NCBI GenBank assembly: GCA_007132145.1
Contig: SLPE01000030.1
Span: 1-9,586 of the forward strand
Reading direction: 5' to 3'
DNA length: 9,586 bases
From: Candidatus Izemoplasma sp.
GTDB lineage: Bacteria; Bacillota_I; Bacilli_A; Izemoplasmatales; Izemoplasmataceae
Shown here: one piece after another, positions 7,301 to 9,586 of the stretch
How the letters are laid out: every line of letters begins with the position of its first letter
Numbering within the stretch: the stretch's first letter is position 1
The notes under the pieces: generated by a model
The model's database searches: none
What the model was told of the DNA's origin: nothing
What the model saw: only the letters and a program-made list of their open reading frames with translations
Made by a program: the position numbers and the translations under genes

Positions 7301-7814
7301 GGAAATCCTCAAAGAAGAGATCGACAAGGAGAAGGGCGAAAAGACGATCGACCCGATCGCGCTTGAAAAGGCGAAACAGGCGATCCGCTTCGAGGTCGAC
7401 AAGACGATTCCTGCCGACTATATCGACGAAGAAGACTTGCGGATCTCCTTCCACCGACGGATCAACGACGTGAAAACGAGTCATGACCTCATCTTGCTCA
7501 AGGATGAAATGAAAGACCGTTTCGGAGAGATCCCTCGAAATCTCGATATCTACATGCACGAAAAACTTTACGAACACCTCGCCGTCGAAGCGGGCATCGA
7601 AAAAGCGCTGACCCTCGACACCCGGATTCAACTCGTGTTCAACCCCCATGCGAGTGCGACCATCAACGGTGAGCGACTCTTTTCCAAGGCGAACGACATC
7701 TCTCCCTACATCCGACTCGCCTACCGTCGCGAAAAAATGCATGTCACCATCGACAGATACAAAATCGATCGGCATCCGCTGCACGTCATCATCGAGTTGC
7801 TCGAAAGCCTTTGA
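4365..7814 (+). CDS. mfd: Transcription-repair coupling factor Mfd
   Basis: The 1149-residue protein matches the usual Mfd length of about 1150. Mfd recognises RNA polymerase stalled at DNA lesions, pushes it off with an ATP-driven translocase and recruits UvrA. The N-terminal UvrB-like module includes EFTRRGSIVDVFP (170-182). The CarD-like RNA-polymerase-interaction domain starts near 478 (GDHLVHYEHGIGRFGG from 484) and runs to about 550. Translocase motifs are intact: Walker A GDVGYGKT (631-638, Lys637), Walker B DEEQ (732-735), SATPIPRT (from 758), ETGIDIPNA (from 875) and QIRGRVGR (901-908). The C-terminal autoinhibitory D7 region contains FGEIPRNLDIYMHEKL. ATG at 4365 has GGAGG 7 nt upstream (4353-4357). 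The gene follows pth, a common Bacilli pairing. In-frame codons TTA, CTA and TCA are absent from 4398 to the stop. Confidence 0.98.
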   Translation: MKGLNRYLLESPFMREVLETLETERCIEISGGFEEMHIVLTRLFAMDMNRGVIVVQNNLFHAQKMYETMKENGGGALFYPQDDFVTTDMLAASETLKAERLNTIKHLLDNPTSIVVTHPAGFIRKMMPKDAYLDARKTYAEGDAVGIEAFVKTLIRFGYVDSATVEKSGEFTRRGSIVDVFPSDAESPVRIDFFDEDIESIRTFDVNTQRSTERVEAFTLFTRHEFFYGQEALESLGRNVLRIIEERSLSSETRARVERELETLRNYEDQDKLNRYTTFLPCGQATLSEHLQDPLVLFINKPSIEKAIERIAEDIGDWKSEVGDYAALGFDFIAEPDRIHHTNEIRFNPFPKRDADVRSFPLRAKEGALYQSNLHALKKDLVKYEGHSTVYVTLNDEERLKHFNDTFSDDIDIKILGVSDKPFVNRINALVCDNALAYEWFDANVVVLNERAVFETPKKRKVKYASVFKDTKRLTDAKALRTGDHLVHYEHGIGRFGGIETMRISGHTNDYVVIQYRGDDVLYIPVENIHLVQRYEAHEGIVPKLSRLGSGEWERTKKRVRKRTKDIANALIKLYAAREKAKGFAFSEDSGFAATLAADFEYEETPDQQAAIEAVEADMQSPRPMDRLICGDVGYGKTEVALRAAAKAVLDNKQVAYLAPTTVLSRQHYHTFKNRLEKHGIRCELLNRFVPPEKQREVLKGLKDGSVDIALGTHRLLSSDVQYRDLGLLIIDEEQRFGVEHKEKIKTLKVSLDVLSLSATPIPRTMQMALTNVKEMSLLETPPKNRLPVQTYVLPRNDQVVKDAIERELARDGQIFYLYNRIETIENVRDALSRLVPDARIAFAHGQMSRARLEHVVERFLDREFDVLVSTTIIETGIDIPNANTLIIHEADNLGLAQLYQIRGRVGRSDRIAYSYLMYDKDKELTEEAEKRLRAIKEFTELGSGYKIAVRDLAIRGAGDLLGTEQSGFIDSVGIHLFLEILKEEIDKEKGEKTIDPIALEKAKQAIRFEVDKTIPADYIDEEDLRISFHRRINDVKTSHDLILLKDEMKDRFGEIPRNLDIYMHEKLYEHLAVEAGIEKALTLDTRIQLVFNPHASATINGERLFSKANDISPYIRLAYRREKMHVTIDRYKIDRHPLHVIIELLESL

Positions 7815-7821
7815 ACCAATC

Positions 7822-7854
7822 AAAAAAAGACAGCGGTGCGATAACCGCTGTCTT
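7822..7854 (-). terminator. Terminator between convergent mfd and nuclease genes, strongest on the minus strand
   Basis: An 11-bp perfect stem (7827-7837 with 7844-7854) has a 6-base loop. On the plus strand it starts 12 bases after the mfd stop but is followed only by TTCATGTC around its end. Read on the minus strand, the stem runs into seven consecutive U residues (complement of 7822-7828), an ideal intrinsic terminator for the nuclease gene ending at 7871. It may also terminate mfd less efficiently. Confidence 0.85.
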
Positions 7855-7870
7855 CATGTCGGAGGCTCTG

Positions 7871-8527
7871 TCAATCGCCGTAATCGAAATCCGGATCGCG
7901 TTCTCCATGGATACGTCGACCCGAAGGCATCGTCGCATGCCACGCCGCATGCATGATTTCCCCGTATTTCGGTGAAAAACCGGTCGCATGCGTAAACGCC
8001 AGTTCAACCAGTTCAAGGTTGAGAAGCCTGCCGTCCACCCACACGAAACCGAGATAACGACCATAGGTCCCTTTTCTCGCCAAAGAAGAGAAATCCCATT
8101 CCAAGACGATCGAATCGGCGTTGCTCAAGGCATCGCATACATGATCGCTGGCCGCGTACGCCCACGGCTCGGGATTCCGTCCGGTTTCGGGGGTGTCGAT
8201 TCCGAGAAAGCGGACCGAGTAGTCACTGAGGCCGCCATCTTCGGTGAATCTCGCCGTATCGCCATCGATGCAGCGGGACAATTCGACTTCACCGATGCCG
8301 TCTTCGAGAAACGAGCGTCCTTCGTACTCGAAATCGATGTCGAGCGAATCGGTAAACGGCGTCCGCCAGATGTCGTCTTCCGAAGGGGACTCGAGGGTGG
8401 GGGAAGGCGATATTGAGGGATCATCTGGTGAAGGAGACGTTTCCGGCGTCGGAGAGACGGCCTTCTCACAAGCTGAAAACAGGCATAGAAAAAGCGGTAA
8501 AAGACTGAAAATCATCACTTTTTTCAT
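7871..8527 (-). CDS. Lipoprotein with staphylococcal-nuclease (thermonuclease) domain
   Basis: This 218-residue protein starts at the ATG complementary to 8525-8527, giving MKKVMIFSLLPLFLCLFSAC: a lipoprotein signal peptide with Cys20 as likely lipidation site (Phe at -3 is slightly off consensus). A longer in-frame reading to 8683 would cross the promoter and hide the signal peptide, so it is rejected. Residues 21-50 are a Pro/Ser/Thr/Asp/Glu-rich spacer. The SNase domain spans about 78-205 and keeps all classical catalytic positions: DGD (88-90), Arg106 in VRFLGIDTPET, Asp111, Thr112, Glu114, and Arg157 in TYGR. The family cleaves DNA and RNA with Ca2+. A surface-anchored nuclease could scavenge nucleotides or degrade extracellular DNA; that role is inference. 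AGAGGGA precedes the start. Family assignment is secure, biological role is not. Confidence 0.93.
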   Translation of the reverse strand: MKKVMIFSLLPLFLCLFSACEKAVSPTPETSPSPDDPSISPSPTLESPSEDDIWRTPFTDSLDIDFEYEGRSFLEDGIGEVELSRCIDGDTARFTEDGGLSDYSVRFLGIDTPETGRNPEPWAYAASDHVCDALSNADSIVLEWDFSSLARKGTYGRYLGFVWVDGRLLNLELVELAFTHATGFSPKYGEIMHAAWHATMPSGRRIHGERDPDFDYGD

Positions 8528-8563
8528 GAAAGGTCCCTCTTTCTTCCGATTTCTCGCAACGTC

Positions 8564-8593
8564 ATTGTAACACAATGCCACGTCTCCCCGCAA
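8564..8593 (-). promoter_or_regulatory. Extended -10 promoter for the nuclease lipoprotein
   Basis: On the minus strand TGTTACAAT provides an extended -10 (TGn plus TACAAT, complement of 8564-8572). A partial -35, TTGCGG (complement of 8588-8593), lies 18 bp upstream. The -10 is about 37 bases before the start codon, giving a short leader. Confidence 0.7.
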
Positions 8594-8620
8594 GAACCTC
8601 GCAACCGCGTGCGGCAAGCA

Positions 8621-8629
8621 TGGTATAAT
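8621..8629 (+). promoter_or_regulatory. Extended -10 promoter for the acyltransferase gene
   Basis: TGGTATAAT combines a perfect TATAAT (8624-8629) with the upstream TGn of extended -10 promoters. No good -35 is visible at 16-19 bp. Transcription should start near 8636, downstream of the in-frame ATG at 8628, which therefore cannot be the translation start from this promoter. Confidence 0.75.
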
Positions 8630-8672
8630 GGATTTGCGGAGCCGCCACACGTCTGAAGAAAGGAACGCTCGT

Positions 8673-9380
8673 ATGGCAGCCAACCTTGGAGGGGAACCTT
8701 TACGTCACGGGAGTCCGGTCCGGTTCTTGAAGGCGTTGTTCAAGCTGTTCAAGAAGAAACCGGTGCTCATCCAAATGCCCGCTAAACTAGAGAATCCAGC
8801 GATTTTCATCGCCAACCACAGTGGTGCGGGCGGACCGATCACCTACACGATGTACATGCCCGTCTTCTTCATGCCTTGGGGGGCGCATGCCATGACCGAA
8901 GGCATCAAGGCGCGGTGGAACTATCTCTTCCACATCTTCTACAAACAAAAACTCAAGTACGGAACCTTGCGCTCGTGGATTCTCGCGACGCTGTTTTCGC
9001 CCTTTTCAGGTCTTCTTTACCGTAGCGTGCACCTCATACCTTCATATGAGGACACTCGGCTCATATCGACGGTTCGCCAAAGCATGAAACAGCTCTTGAA
9101 CAACCGCCGGATACTCATCTATCCCGAAGACTCCAGTGAAGGCTATCAAGAGAAGCCGGAGCGTTTCTTGCCCGGGTTCGTCCTCCTCGCGAAGGTGTAT
9201 CGAAAGAAGACCGGCATCGACATTCCCGTCTATCCCGTCCGCTATAGCCGTTCGGAAAACACGATGGTCATCGGAGCCCCTCAAACCCTCGGAAGATTTT
9301 TCGATGCCGGTGAAGCGAGCGAGACCATCGCTGAACGCTGTCGGAAGATCCTCAACGCGCTAAACGAGTCGTCTGCATAG
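8673..9380 (+). CDS. PlsC-superfamily acyltransferase with non-canonical motif I
   Basis: This 235-residue protein belongs to the lysophospholipid acyltransferase (PlsC/LPLAT) superfamily, whose members move fatty-acyl groups to glycerophosphate-type acceptors at the membrane. Motif I appears as FIANHSGAGGPI (45-56): the catalytic His49 is present, but the Asp expected five residues later in HX4D is Gly54. Motif III-like YPEDSSEG is at 150-157. Hydrophobic stretches near 61-70 and 101-116 (SWILATLFSPFSGLLY) could contact membrane. Further family-like segments are EDTRLISTVRQSMKQLL and a late IPVYPVRY strand. I recall similar NHxxxxGP proteins among uncharacterised Firmicutes acyltransferase relatives, from memory only. 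ATG 8673 has AAAGGA 8 nt upstream. The next gene starts 32 bases downstream, suggesting an operon. Substrate unknown. Confidence 0.85.
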   Translation: MAANLGGEPLRHGSPVRFLKALFKLFKKKPVLIQMPAKLENPAIFIANHSGAGGPITYTMYMPVFFMPWGAHAMTEGIKARWNYLFHIFYKQKLKYGTLRSWILATLFSPFSGLLYRSVHLIPSYEDTRLISTVRQSMKQLLNNRRILIYPEDSSEGYQEKPERFLPGFVLLAKVYRKKTGIDIPVYPVRYSRSENTMVIGAPQTLGRFFDAGEASETIAERCRKILNALNESSA

Positions 9381-9412
9381 TCAACGACAACACCTTGAAA
9401 AGGAGTCATTCC

Positions 9413-9586
9413 ATGACATTCGATCAACTCTATGAAAAAGCGAAAGCCGTCGCGATTCCGAGAAAATTGAGCGAACACGCCGACTGTGGCGGTGTCGGTG
9501 CCGCACTTCTTTGTGAAGACGGTGCGTGCTACACCGGCATATGCGTGGATACCTCGTGTTCCGAAGGGTTTTGCGCAGAGAGGGCG
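9413..9586 (+). CDS. Cytidine deaminase family protein (3' partial)
   Basis: Only the first 58 residues are in the window and the frame is open at the edge. ATG 9413 follows AAGGAG at 9400-9405 with 7 nt spacing. The protein begins MTFDQLYEKAKAVAIPRKLS and continues with GGVGAALL, CYTGICVDTSCSEGFCAERA. The last part is the first zinc motif of the cytidine/blasticidin-S deaminase superfamily: Cys54 as zinc ligand and Glu56 as proton shuttle. The second motif (PCxxC) would lie beyond the edge. The family hydrolytically deaminates cytidine-type nucleosides, releasing ammonia. The extra cysteines just before the motif (25, 34, 39, 44 and 49) are numerous. It probably shares a transcript with the acyltransferase upstream, with no terminator seen between them. 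Family is likely; exact substrate is open. Confidence 0.85.
   Translation, partial: MTFDQLYEKAKAVAIPRKLSEHADCGGVGAALLCEDGACYTGICVDTSCSEGFCAERA

Noticed and set aside
4395..7823. Open frame of 1142 codons antisense to mfd
   Set aside because: It is codon-for-codon in register with mfd and exists only because mfd avoids TTA, CTA and TCA. It has no recognisable domains and no ribosome-binding site, while mfd is certain.
8528..8683. 52-residue N-terminal extension of the nuclease lipoprotein
   Set aside because: It would cover the minus-strand promoter and bury the lipoprotein signal peptide inside the protein.
1..9586. CRISPR array, insertion sequence, tRNA or rRNA gene
   Set aside because: No spaced direct repeats, no transposase-like frames or terminal repeats, and no tRNA- or rRNA-like segments were seen on reading both strands.

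Overview
The window reads as a chromosomal segment of a bacterium from the Bacillota/Mycoplasmatota side of the tree. Reasons: the core block rpmH-rnpA-yidC-jag is in Gram-positive order; Shine-Dalgarno sites are strong AGGAGG-type; GTG and TTG starts are used beside ATG; promoters are plain sigma-70/sigma-A type; and two proteins carry lipoprotein signal peptides. TGA is a normal stop and tryptophan is TGG, so this is not a genome with the Mycoplasma code. By eye the base composition is balanced to slightly GC-rich, which is unusual for Mollicutes. The exact lineage cannot be fixed from the sequence.

Layout. (1) 2-895: 3' part of an acidic, probably exported protein with an N-terminal beta-rich region and a C-terminal PPC-like beta-sandwich; its start lies outside the window. 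(2) 896-1120: intergenic region with a long hairpin (924-967), a weak possible promoter and a perfect consensus promoter (TTGACA, 17 bp, TATAAT) for rpmH. (3) 1121-4272: ribosomal protein L34 (rpmH), an intrinsic terminator, RNase P protein (rnpA), membrane insertase (yidC), RNA-binding protein Jag/KhpB and peptidyl-tRNA hydrolase (pth), tightly packed on the plus strand. (4) 4273-4364: short spacer with a hairpin, then mfd (4365-7814), the transcription-repair coupling factor. (5) 7822-7854: terminator between convergent genes, with its best U-tract on the minus strand. (6) 7871-8527, minus strand: a lipoprotein with a staphylococcal-nuclease domain. (7) 8528-8672: divergent promoter region. 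(8) 8673-9380: PlsC-superfamily acyltransferase with an altered catalytic motif. (9) 9413-9586: 5' end of a cytidine-deaminase-family gene, cut by the window edge.

The central block is translation and envelope housekeeping: L34 and RnpA serve ribosomes and tRNA maturation, YidC inserts membrane proteins, Jag binds RNA and is classically linked to YidC, Pth recycles peptidyl-tRNA, and Mfd clears stalled RNA polymerase. The most unusual item is YidC. It is far longer than a typical Gram-positive YidC because about 190 residues sit between the lipobox cysteine and the insertase core. That insert looks like a CBM4/9-type jelly-roll whose N-terminal segment appears after, not before, the rest of the domain, suggesting a circular permutation or two decayed modules. 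No CRISPR array, insertion sequence, tRNA or rRNA was seen.
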